From the NCBI GenBank assembly GCA_028823175.1, contig JAPKBZ010000038.1, forward strand, positions 1-40,061: a stretch of DNA of 40,061 nt, read 5' to 3'. Under the pieces are notes generated by a model. That model did no database searches. It was not told the DNA's origin and saw only the letters and a program-made list of their open reading frames with translations. The DNA is from Myxococcota bacterium (GTDB lineage Bacteria; Myxococcota_A; UBA9160; UBA4427). Below, piece after piece: positions 33,265-40,061 of the stretch. The position numbers and the translations under genes are program-made. Every line of letters starts with the position of its first letter. Position 1 is the first letter of the stretch.

Positions 33265-34344
33265 ATGCCGGGCTCCCTGGCCCGCGGGTTCCCCGGGAGA
33301 TCGGCAGCCTCCCTCGCGCCCCGGCGGCGCCTTCTCGGCCTGGCGGGCGCCGCCGCACTCTGGGCGGGCTTCGTTCTGCTTTTTCCTGACTCCGAACGCC
33401 GGGCGCCTTGGCTCTACGCCGGGGTCCTCACCCTGGGTTATGGACACCTACTCGGCGGCGCCCTGCTGGGCCGCCCCCCCCTCGCCCGGGCGGCGGGGGA
33501 TCGATGGCCATGGGCGCGCCGGCTGGCCCTCCCCCGCCGCTTCCAGCCCCACGCCGCACGGGCGGCCGCCATCGCCGGGCTCGCGCTCCTCTATTGCGGC
33601 TATGCGAGCGCGCTGCCCCGCTGGCCCGGGCTCGCCGCCCTGCTCCTCGCCCTCGCCACCGCGCACACCGTCGAAAACGACCTCGCCCTGTCCGGGCTCG
33701 AACTCGGCCGAGGACGCCTGCCCCCCATGGCCCTGGACACCGACACCTGGGCCACCGTTTTGGGGATCACCGCGCTGGTTCTCGTTCTGGCCGGCGCCGC
33801 CCTGGCTTCCGCTCCGGTCGGCGCGGGGGGCGACGCGTTCGCAGGAATCGTCCCGGGGACAAAAATCGACCCCGGGCTCCTGGCTCTACGCGCCCTGGCG
33901 GCGGGGATGGGGGGCTTTCTTCTTCGCGCACCGGGCCAAGGCGCCCGGGAAGGCACGGGGCTCGCGCTGATCGCCGCCAGCGCCGTCGATCCCATTGGGC
34001 TCTGCACCCAAACGGGGATCACCTTTGAAGACGTCTTCGCCCTCTCCACCCTCTACCACCTGACGAGTTGGTGGGTTCTTGCCCTGGAGAAGAGCCGGCG
34101 ACCCTCGGCGCCCCCCGCTTTCCGGGCGGAACTGCTCGCCATCCATGCTCTCCCCGCCCTTCTCCTGGGAGCGACGTTCCTGCTTCCCGAAAGCGCGGGC
34201 GGAGCGTGGCGTGCCGCCTTCTTTTCCCCCGCTCCCTACCTGTTCTGGTCCCTGGCTCACGCCGTTCAGACCGCGGCCGGGAGGCGGCGCGCGTCAGCGA
34301 CCCCGGCCGACTCCATCCGCGCCCGGGGAACCGATCACTCGTAG
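33265..34344 (+). CDS. Unknown polytopic membrane protein with conserved-looking histidines
   Basis: This 359-residue protein has about eight or nine hydrophobic segments and starts directly after the CPBP protease stop. I do not recognise its family. Histidines and acidic residues sit inside or at the ends of helices: YGHLLGG (~58), TAHTVENDLAL (~132), TFEDVFALSTLYHLTSWW (~262) and WSLAHAVQTA (~333). The pattern recalls membrane di-iron or haem proteins and distantly Brp/Blh-type carotenoid oxygenases, but no full signature is present. The composition is very Ala/Gly/Leu-rich, with GC content above the window average. Coupling to the protease suggests joint expression, not a shared function. 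Confidence 0.7.
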   Translation: MPGSLARGFPGRSAASLAPRRRLLGLAGAAALWAGFVLLFPDSERRAPWLYAGVLTLGYGHLLGGALLGRPPLARAAGDRWPWARRLALPRRFQPHAARAAAIAGLALLYCGYASALPRWPGLAALLLALATAHTVENDLALSGLELGRGRLPPMALDTDTWATVLGITALVLVLAGAALASAPVGAGGDAFAGIVPGTKIDPGLLALRALAAGMGGFLLRAPGQGAREGTGLALIAASAVDPIGLCTQTGITFEDVFALSTLYHLTSWWVLALEKSRRPSAPPAFRAELLAIHALPALLLGATFLLPESAGGAWRAAFFSPAPYLFWSLAHAVQTAAGRRRASATPADSIRARGTDHS

Positions 34345-34499
34345 CCCTCGAAATCCTGGCAGGGCCTAAGGTTCGGAAACGCGCGCACGCTCGCGCCGAT
34401 GCGACCCAGGATTTCCATCACCGGCTTCGTGACCCAGAGATGGGCGAAACCGTCCGCAGCCCACAACTCCCGGCTCTCGCCGGGATCGCCCCCATGCCT
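34335..34499 (-). pseudogene. Possible remnant of a protein C-terminus
   Basis: On the minus strand the frame ending at TGA 34335 reads protein-like for ~54 codons (for example ESRELWAADGFAHLWV and MEILGRIGASVRAFPNL) with the strong GC third-position bias of real genes here. There is no suitable start: the only ATG leaves 27 codons, and two in-frame stops precede it at 34500-34502 and further upstream. It overlaps the plus-strand membrane protein end by 10 bp. It may be the tail of a decayed or frameshifted gene, or chance. Confidence 0.25.
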
Positions 34500-34510
34500 T
34501 CAAGCGCCTG

Positions 34511-34526
34511 GAGGGCGTCAGCCCTC
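34511..34526 (-). terminator. Hairpin after the first aminotransferase
   Basis: gagggc (34511-34516) and gccctc (34521-34526) form a 6-bp stem with a 4-nt loop, about 76 bp beyond the aminotransferase stop. No T-run follows, so it could act only weakly or as an RNA-stabilising hairpin. Confidence 0.3.
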
Positions 34527-34601
34527 GAAGCTATCGCCAGCGCCTCGCCGAATGAAGCTCCCGCGCGCCCGAGGCCCGGGAACTACCGGTCGCCCAGGCG
34601 C

Positions 34602-35996
34602 TCAGTCGAGGTAGCCCTCGGCGACGAGGTCAGCGGTCGCCGCCTCGGCGCTCTCCCGGAGTGCATCGACGAGAAAATCGATCTGGGCGCGGTCGACGAT
34701 GAGCGGGGGCGAGAGGATATTGAGCTGGCCGATGGGGCGCACGATGATCCCCCGCTTCTGGCCGTGGTCGGCGATGCGGCGGGCGATATTGGCCTCCTCA
34801 GGGAGCAGCGCCTTGCTCTCCTTGTCGGCCACGTACTCGACGCAGGTCATGAAATGGCTGCCCCGGGTGTCGCCCACCAACCGGAGATCGCGCAGGGTGG
34901 CCAATTTCTCCTCGAAATAGGGCCCGACTTCGCGAACGTTCTCAAGAATGCCCTCGTCCTCCATGATGCGAATATTCTCGAGGGCCACGGCGCAACCGAT
35001 GGGATGACCGCTATAGGTCCAGCCCTGGGAGTAGTAGCTCGAGTCCTCGGTGGGCTGCTTGATCACGTCGTAAACCTTGTCAGAGATAAGCGAAGCGCCC
35101 AAGGGGAAATAGCCCGATGTCAGGCCCTTGGCCGCGGCGATAAAATCCGGCTCGATGCCGAAGACCGGACCCGACGCGAAGAAGTGTCCCAGACGCCCGA
35201 AGCCGGTGACGACCTCGTCCGACGCGTAGAGAATCTCGTGGGCGTCGCAGATTTCTTTCATGCGCCGGTGGTAGCCGTCGGGAGCGGTCAAGACGCCGCC
35301 CGCACCCATGATGGGTTCGGCGAAAAAGCCCGCCACATTTTCGGCGCCGAGTTCGTGGATTTTCTTCTCGAAATCCGCTGCCAACTGGTCGAGGTGCTCG
35401 GCGGGTGCCATTTCCCTGGGCGCCCGATAGAGCCCAGGAAATTCGACGTGATGGACCCAATCATTGGCGAAATGGAAGCCACCCTTCTCGCCGGGCTTAC
35501 CGCTGAGGGACGCGGTCAGGAAGGTCGTCCCGTGGTAGGCGTGTATCCGCGCGATAAAGAGCCGCTTCGAAGGCTTCCCGAGGCGATGGAAGTAGTGGTG
35601 CATGGTGCGAGCGATGGCCTCGTTGGCGTCGGAACCCCCGGACGAAAAATGCACGTGGTTCAGGTGTTCCGGGGCGATCTCGCTGATCTTGCGGGCCAGC
35701 GCCGCATGGGGGGGATTCGAAATATCCGTGAAGCTCGAGAAATAGCCGAGTTCTTTGGCCTGATCGGCCATGACTTGGGCGATCTCCGCGCGCCCGTGCC
35801 CGACATTCACGCACCAGAGTCCCGCGATTCCATCGAGGTATTTCCGGCCCTCTGTGTCGTAGACGTAGGCCCCCTCGCCGCGCGCCATGATCAGGCATCC
35901 CTCCTGCTCGGAGGTCGGGAGATGCGCGTGGGGATGGATGGCGTGGTCCCGATCCTGCTGCCAGATCTGCTGGGTATCGTAGGCTTTGAGAGACAA
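34602..35996 (-). CDS. Class III aminotransferase (omega-aminotransferase)
   Basis: This 464-residue PLP enzyme moves an amino group from an omega-amino acid or amine to pyruvate or 2-oxoglutarate. The start is TTG at 35996 with AGGAG about 9 nt upstream; the frame continues to 36080 without a better start. Motifs: GIAGLWCVNVGHGR, HFSSGGSDANEA, AYHGTT, EPIMGAGGV, SDEVVTGFGRLG (D260, PLP nitrogen) and AAAKGLTSGYFPLGA (K290, Schiff base). It resembles beta-alanine/taurine/polyamine-type omega-transaminases. A paralogue of identical length lies 770 bp upstream, and mmsA beyond that, which fits catabolism of beta-alanine or 3-aminoisobutyrate to a semialdehyde. Exact substrate is not determinable. 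Confidence 0.9.
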   Translation of the reverse strand: MSLKAYDTQQIWQQDRDHAIHPHAHLPTSEQEGCLIMARGEGAYVYDTEGRKYLDGIAGLWCVNVGHGRAEIAQVMADQAKELGYFSSFTDISNPPHAALARKISEIAPEHLNHVHFSSGGSDANEAIARTMHHYFHRLGKPSKRLFIARIHAYHGTTFLTASLSGKPGEKGGFHFANDWVHHVEFPGLYRAPREMAPAEHLDQLAADFEKKIHELGAENVAGFFAEPIMGAGGVLTAPDGYHRRMKEICDAHEILYASDEVVTGFGRLGHFFASGPVFGIEPDFIAAAKGLTSGYFPLGASLISDKVYDVIKQPTEDSSYYSQGWTYSGHPIGCAVALENIRIMEDEGILENVREVGPYFEEKLATLRDLRLVGDTRGSHFMTCVEYVADKESKALLPEEANIARRIADHGQKRGIIVRPIGQLNILSPPLIVDRAQIDFLVDALRESAEAATADLVAEGYLD

Positions 35997-36212
35997 TGGG
36001 ATCGGCTCCTGGATCGATCGGTTCAGTTGCAAGCACAGAGACCCAGCCCCTGGCCACGATGGAGTCTGGACACCAAGCAAGAAAGCTCTCGGGCTTTCAC
36101 GACCCCGGGGCTTCAGGGCACTGCCAGCGGCATTCCTTACCCGCGTGCGCCAGACTAACCGGGTTGGCTGGCTTCTTCAACGAGCGCCCCAGATCCGAGG
36201 ATCCCCTTTTCC

Positions 36213-36698
36213 ATGCCCAAAGAAAGACTGCTCGCCCAGTTGATCGTGGTGTGCCGGGCCTCGGGTCGGGCTCTCCTCGGCCGGCATAAATCGGGTCGCT
36301 GGCAAGGTTTCTATACGGGTTTTCTCGACGAGGTCCGGCCCGGCGAAGACCCCGCTGAAGCGGCGGCGCGCATTGCCCGGGAACAGGCGGGGATCGCGGC
36401 CGGACCGATCAAGCACCGGGCCACTTTCGTTTTTGTCTCCGAGGCCTGGGGGCGGGCGAGAGAACTCGAATTTATCGCGGAGAGTCATTCTGGCGAACCC
36501 GCGGAATCCGAAACCGTGGTCCCCGAGTGGTTCGCCTTCGATGCGATTCCCTACGACCGGATGCCCGCGGACGATGCGATCTGGTACCCGTCCCTACTCG
36601 CCGGGAAGAAGATGCGAGGTCATTTCGACTTTGCTCCCGATGGACAGACCCTTCTCGCGCATCGCATCGAGGATGTGGAGCCGAGCGCAATTCCCTGA
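36213..36698 (+). CDS. MTH1-like Nudix-fold protein with degenerate Nudix box
   Basis: This 161-residue protein resembles MTH1/8-oxo-dGTPase-type Nudix hydrolases, especially in the C-terminal half (EWFAFDAIP, PADDAIWYPSLLAGKK, GHFDF compare well with human MTH1). The Nudix box is damaged: around residues 41-65 (GFLDEVRPGED ... ARIAREQAGI) the REUXEE core reads RIAREQ, losing the first and last glutamates, and the spacing before it is longer. Magnesium binding and catalysis are therefore doubtful. It is transcribed divergently from the first aminotransferase with 216 bp between starts. It may be a nucleotide-binding sensor or an enzyme with changed metal use. Confidence 0.78.
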   Translation: MPKERLLAQLIVVCRASGRALLGRHKSGRWQGFYTGFLDEVRPGEDPAEAAARIAREQAGIAAGPIKHRATFVFVSEAWGRARELEFIAESHSGEPAESETVVPEWFAFDAIPYDRMPADDAIWYPSLLAGKKMRGHFDFAPDGQTLLAHRIEDVEPSAIP

Positions 36699-36768
36699 AG
36701 CGCCCGGGAAGCCGCGACCAGGAACGAGAAACGGTTCGGCATGTCGAAGCAGGCGATCGGCCTTTTCT

Positions 36769-38163
36769 TCAGCGTGACATGACCGTGGTCACCGCCTGGG
36801 CGAGGATCTCGATCACCCGGTCGGCCTCGGCCTCGCTGAGGCAGAGCGGCGGAGAGAGCGCCACGGCGGCGCCCGACGACGGCAGCGGCCGAACGATCAA
36901 GCCCAATCGCGCGGCCTCCCCGGCGATCGCCTTTTGGATCGCGAGGCCGGGATCAAAGGGCTCTTTCGAAGTGCGGTCGGCGACGAATTCGAGGGCCATG
37001 ATCATCCCCTCGCCGCGAATCTCGCCCACGTTCGGGTGTTCGCCCAGGGCGGACCGCATCCCGGCGTGCAGATGCGAGCCGATCCGCGCCGCGTTGTCCA
37101 CCAGATTCTCGGACTCGAGGATATCGAGGTTTGCCATGGCCACAGCGGTGCTCACCGGGTGCCCCGAATAGGTATAGCCGTGGGCGAAGACACCGAGTTC
37201 TTCGCTCCCGGTCTGAAGCACCGACCAGATATCCTCGGAGACCGCGACCGCGGAGAGCGGCAGGTAGCCGCTGGTGAGCCCCTTGGCCATGGAGATAAGA
37301 TCGGGTTGCAGACCATAATGCCCCGATCCGAACCAGCTTCCCAGGCGACCGAAGCCGCAGATCACCTCGTCGGCGATGAGCAGAATATCGTGGGCAGCCA
37401 AGATGGGCTGGACCCGCTCGAAATAGCCCCTGGGCGGAGGGATCACCCCGCCTGCCCCCATCACGGGTTCGGCGATCATCGCCGCGATGGTGTCGGCCCC
37501 CTCACGGGCAATCAGCGCTTCGAGTTCCCCAGCCAATCGTTCGCTGAATTCTTCCTCGCTCTCGCCGGGTTTCGCGTTGCGATAATGATGGGGAGTCGAG
37601 GCGAAGAGAACGCCCTCCATGGGTAGGTCGAAGGCGGCATGAAAGGCGGGCAGCCCGGTCAGGCTGGCCGAGGCAACCGAGACGCCGTGGTAGGCACTCT
37701 CCCGTGAAATGATCTTCTTCTTTTCGGACCGCCCCAGGAGATTGTTGTAATAGCGAACCAGCTTTACCTGGGTGTCGTTGGCGTCGGAGCCCGACAAGCC
37801 GAAAAAAATCCGGCTCGGCTTTTCCAGCCCTGCCTTCTCGCGTAGCAGGCCCAAGAGCCGATCGGCGAGTAGGGTCTGCGGCGGATTCGAGGCGCCGGAA
37901 AAGGTATGGTAATAGCCGAGTTTTTCCATCTGCTCTGCGGCAGCCCGGGCCAACTCCGCTCGGCCGTAGCCAATGTTGACGCACCAGAGCCCCGCCATAG
38001 CGTCGATATAGCGTTTGCCGTGAACGTCGACGATATTCACGCCCTCAGCGGATTCAGCGATGAATCCCCCCTCCGCCTGATGGGTGTGAAGCGCAGTCGC
38101 CGGGTGCAAAACCGAGTCGCGGTCTAGCGCTTTGAGTCGAAGAGCAATCTCTTGAGTAGCCAT
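36769..38163 (-). CDS. Class III aminotransferase (omega-aminotransferase), second copy
   Basis: This 464-residue PLP enzyme starts at ATG 38163 with GGAGG at 6-7 nt. Motifs: AMAGLWCVNIGYGR, FGLSGSDANDT, AYHGVS, EPVMGAGGV, ADEVICGFGRLG (D265) and SMAKGLTSGYLPLSA (K294, Schiff base lysine). It is of the same family and the same length as the enzyme at 34602-35996 but clearly diverged, so this is an old duplication or independent recruitment. It is divergent from mmsA across 333 bp, consistent with shared regulation. It likely makes malonate semialdehyde or methylmalonate semialdehyde from beta-alanine or 3-aminoisobutyrate for MmsA; other omega-amines are possible. Confidence 0.9.
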   Translation of the reverse strand: MATQEIALRLKALDRDSVLHPATALHTHQAEGGFIAESAEGVNIVDVHGKRYIDAMAGLWCVNIGYGRAELARAAAEQMEKLGYYHTFSGASNPPQTLLADRLLGLLREKAGLEKPSRIFFGLSGSDANDTQVKLVRYYNNLLGRSEKKKIISRESAYHGVSVASASLTGLPAFHAAFDLPMEGVLFASTPHHYRNAKPGESEEEFSERLAGELEALIAREGADTIAAMIAEPVMGAGGVIPPPRGYFERVQPILAAHDILLIADEVICGFGRLGSWFGSGHYGLQPDLISMAKGLTSGYLPLSAVAVSEDIWSVLQTGSEELGVFAHGYTYSGHPVSTAVAMANLDILESENLVDNAARIGSHLHAGMRSALGEHPNVGEIRGEGMIMALEFVADRTSKEPFDPGLAIQKAIAGEAARLGLIVRPLPSSGAAVALSPPLCLSEAEADRVIEILAQAVTTVMSR

Positions 38164-38496
38164 GGCAGACCTCCACGGGATGGGCACTGGCTGGAGTGGT
38201 ACTGAGAACCGATTCAGGATAGAGCCTGGGCGCTCCCTCGGCAAAGGACCTCGGAACCCGCTCCCATTCCTGACTCCCGCCTGGTCGAGGCCAAAGAAGA
38301 TATCCACCGGGGCCGGGGGCCGCCTATCGCCTCGCGACCCAGCCCCGAGGCGCACCGGCAGACTCGCGCTCCACCGTGAAGAGGAGCTGGGAGGTATCTC
38401 GCCCGGGTCAGGGCTATGATGGCTCGTCCAACGACCGCCCTCGGACAACGACGTGCACCGGGGGCGACTTCACGAACGAGGCGAAAGGAAATACCC
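38164..38496. promoter_or_regulatory. Divergent promoter region between aminotransferase and mmsA
   Basis: This 333-bp gap separates two divergent start codons and must contain both promoters. A TATGAT at ~38410-38415 could be a -10 for mmsA, but no good -35 is found about 17 bp upstream. No hairpins or palindromic operator could be singled out. Confidence 0.35.
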
Positions 38497-39999
38497 GTGA
38501 CCCATCCCGTGCTCCCCCATTGGATCGACGGTAAACCGAGCACAGCCCCGGCGGACCGCCTTGGCGACATCTTCAATCCCGCGACCGGGCAGAAGATCGC
38601 CGAGGTCGCCTACGCGAACCCCGGCCAAGTGGACACTGCAGTGGAATCCGCTCGCATCGCCGGCCTCGCCTGGGCCCAGGTCCCGGTCACTCGCAGGAGC
38701 CAGGTCTTCTTTCGCTTTCGAAGCCTCTTGGCCGAGCACGCCACCGAACTCGCCCAAATGATCTCGAAGGAACACGGCAAGACGGTCGACGATGCCCGCG
38801 GCGAAATCGCTCGGGGGCTCGAGGTGGTCGAATTCGCTTGCGGGATCCCCCAACTGCTCAAGGGCGAACTCTCTTCGAACGTTTCCACGGGCGTCGACCT
38901 CACGACAGTGCGAGAACCCTTGGGAGTCGTCGCCGGCATCACGCCCTTCAATTTCCCCGCCATGGTCGGCCTTTGGATGTACCCGGTAGCCATCGCTTGC
39001 GGAAATGCTTTCATCCTAAAGCCCTCGGAGCGGGATCCTTCCGTCGCCAACCGGATCGCCGAGCTCTTTGGCGAGGCTGGACTGCCCGAAGGTGTCTTCA
39101 GCGTCGTCCACGGTGACCGAGTTGCCGTGGAGCGCTTGCTCGAGCACCCCGATGTCAAGGCCGTCAGCTTCGTCGGCTCGACGCCCATCGCTCGACACGT
39201 CTACCAGACGGGCACCCAACACGGCAAACGTGTCCAGGCTCTCGGGGGTGCCAAGAACCACATGGTCGTCCTCCCCGACGCCGACCTCGAACTCGCTGCA
39301 GACGGTGCTGTTTCTGCCGCTTATGGATCCGCTGGCGAACGTTGTATGGCGATCTCCGTCGTCGCCGCCGTCGGAGACAGCGCCGACCGATTGATCCCGC
39401 TACTCAAGAAGCGTATCGACAAACTCCGAGTCGGACCCGCCAGCGACGCCGAAACGGAAATGGGCCCTGTCATTACCCTCACCCAGCGCGATCGGATACG
39501 TGCCCTCGTCGATGAAGGTGTCGAGCAGGGCGCCACCCTGGTCAGCGACGGGCGAGGGCTTCAAATCCCGGGACACGAAAAGGGCTTCTTCATCGGCCCC
39601 TGCCTCTTCGATGAGGTCACTCCGGAGATGTCCATCTATCAAGAGGAAATATTCGGTCCGGTTCTCTGCGTTGTGCGCTGCGAGGACTTCGACAGCGCCC
39701 TCGCACTCGTTAATGCCAGCCCCTATGCCAACGGAACGGCTATTTTCACCCATGACGGTGGCGCCGCGAGGCGCTTCCAGCGTGAAATCGAAGTCGGCAT
39801 GGTCGGCGTGAATGTTCCCATCCCGGTCCCCCTCGCCTTCCATTCATTCGGCGGCTGGAAGGATTCAATCTTCGGCAGCCATGGAATCTACGGGCAGGAG
39901 GGAATCCACTTCTACACCCGGCAGAAGGTGACGACGACGCGTTGGCCCGACCCCTCCCACAGAGGGGTGAATCTGGGCTTCCCGCAGCCGGACCAGTAG
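38497..39999 (+). CDS. mmsA: Methylmalonate-semialdehyde dehydrogenase (acylating)
   Basis: This 500-residue enzyme oxidises malonate or methylmalonate semialdehyde with NAD+ and CoA, releasing CO2 and acetyl- or propionyl-CoA. The start is GTG at 38497 with AAAGGAA at 6 nt; the longer upstream frame lacks similarity. MmsA signatures are clear: GVVAGITPFNFPAMVGLWM (145-163), FILKPSERDPS, FVGSTPIA, LGGAKNHMVVLPDAD and the catalytic cysteine C283 in GSAGERCMAIS. The C-terminal IPVPLAFHSFGGWK motif is typical of this CoA-dependent subgroup, which lacks the usual general-base glutamate. It works in valine, beta-alanine or inositol breakdown; the adjacent omega-aminotransferases favour beta-alanine or 3-aminoisobutyrate. 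Confidence 0.95.
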   Translation: MTHPVLPHWIDGKPSTAPADRLGDIFNPATGQKIAEVAYANPGQVDTAVESARIAGLAWAQVPVTRRSQVFFRFRSLLAEHATELAQMISKEHGKTVDDARGEIARGLEVVEFACGIPQLLKGELSSNVSTGVDLTTVREPLGVVAGITPFNFPAMVGLWMYPVAIACGNAFILKPSERDPSVANRIAELFGEAGLPEGVFSVVHGDRVAVERLLEHPDVKAVSFVGSTPIARHVYQTGTQHGKRVQALGGAKNHMVVLPDADLELAADGAVSAAYGSAGERCMAISVVAAVGDSADRLIPLLKKRIDKLRVGPASDAETEMGPVITLTQRDRIRALVDEGVEQGATLVSDGRGLQIPGHEKGFFIGPCLFDEVTPEMSIYQEEIFGPVLCVVRCEDFDSALALVNASPYANGTAIFTHDGGAARRFQREIEVGMVGVNVPIPVPLAFHSFGGWKDSIFGSHGIYGQEGIHFYTRQKVTTTRWPDPSHRGVNLGFPQPDQ

Positions 40000-40061
40000 C
40001 TGCCTTCTCGATTCGACTGCCCTTGATGCGCGCCTGCTTCGCTATGCGGCGATGAGGCCCC

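Noticed and set aside
34068..36158. 696-codon plus-strand frame across the aminotransferase gene
   Set aside because: The minus strand here encodes an intact PLP aminotransferase with its lysine and aspartate; the frame is an antisense artefact.
39951..39972. Inverted repeat acccctc/gaggggt near the mmsA end
   Set aside because: It lies inside the coding sequence before the stop and has no T-tract, so it is not counted as a terminator.

Overview
The window is high-GC DNA from a Gram-negative bacterium. It carries Sec and Tat signal peptides, lipoproteins, a beta-barrel outer-membrane protein and many c-type cytochromes. A complete alternative complex III operon, large multihaem cytochromes with deltaproteobacteria-style CXXCH repeats, a DUF1302/DUF1329 pair and clustered acyl-CoA dehydrogenases together suggest a Myxococcota, Desulfobacterota or Binatota-like lineage. 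This is inferred from gene content; there is no rRNA or tRNA gene here to confirm it. GTG and TTG starts are frequent, so several starts were set from Shine-Dalgarno (SD) positions.

Layout. 1-4001 (minus): a three-gene electron-transfer operon with a diheme cytochrome b-like membrane protein, a 21-haem periplasmic cytochrome, and an AMIN-domain/multihaem fusion that runs off the left edge. 4002-5058: a 1-kb non-coding stretch with two minus-strand terminators, a tiny ORF with a very good SD, and foldable RNA-like sequence. 5059-6911 (plus): purU and an overlapping metallo-beta-lactamase-fold protein that has lost its metal ligands. 6952-8415 (minus): a rhomboid protease. 8463-16230 (minus): actABCDEF, alternative complex III, which oxidises quinol and reduces a periplasmic electron acceptor. 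16850-22180 (plus): thiolase, two paired acyl-CoA dehydrogenases, a Trm112-like small protein and DUF1329. 22224-30275 (minus): a giant (2159 aa) DUF1302 outer-membrane protein and an FG-GAP repeat lipoprotein. 30419-34344 (plus): hisS, xth, a CPBP intramembrane protease and an unknown polytopic membrane protein. 34602-38163: two 464-residue class III aminotransferases (minus) flanking a degenerate Nudix protein (plus). 38497-39999 (plus): methylmalonate-semialdehyde dehydrogenase (mmsA).

How the parts may work together. The beta-oxidation genes would feed reduced electron carriers to the quinone pool, which alternative complex III oxidises. The cytochrome b/multihaem operon offers a second quinol outlet across the periplasm, possibly to an extracellular or outer-membrane acceptor. 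DUF1302/DUF1329 proteins are often found with hydrophobic-substrate catabolism and could act in uptake or export at the outer membrane. The aminotransferases with mmsA fit degradation of beta-alanine or a related omega-amino acid to acetyl- or propionyl-CoA.

The best candidates for something undescribed are the AMIN-multihaem/21-haem/diheme-b module, the giant DUF1302 protein with a cysteine-containing insert of about 1,340 residues, and the tiny terminator-bounded transcription unit upstream of purU.
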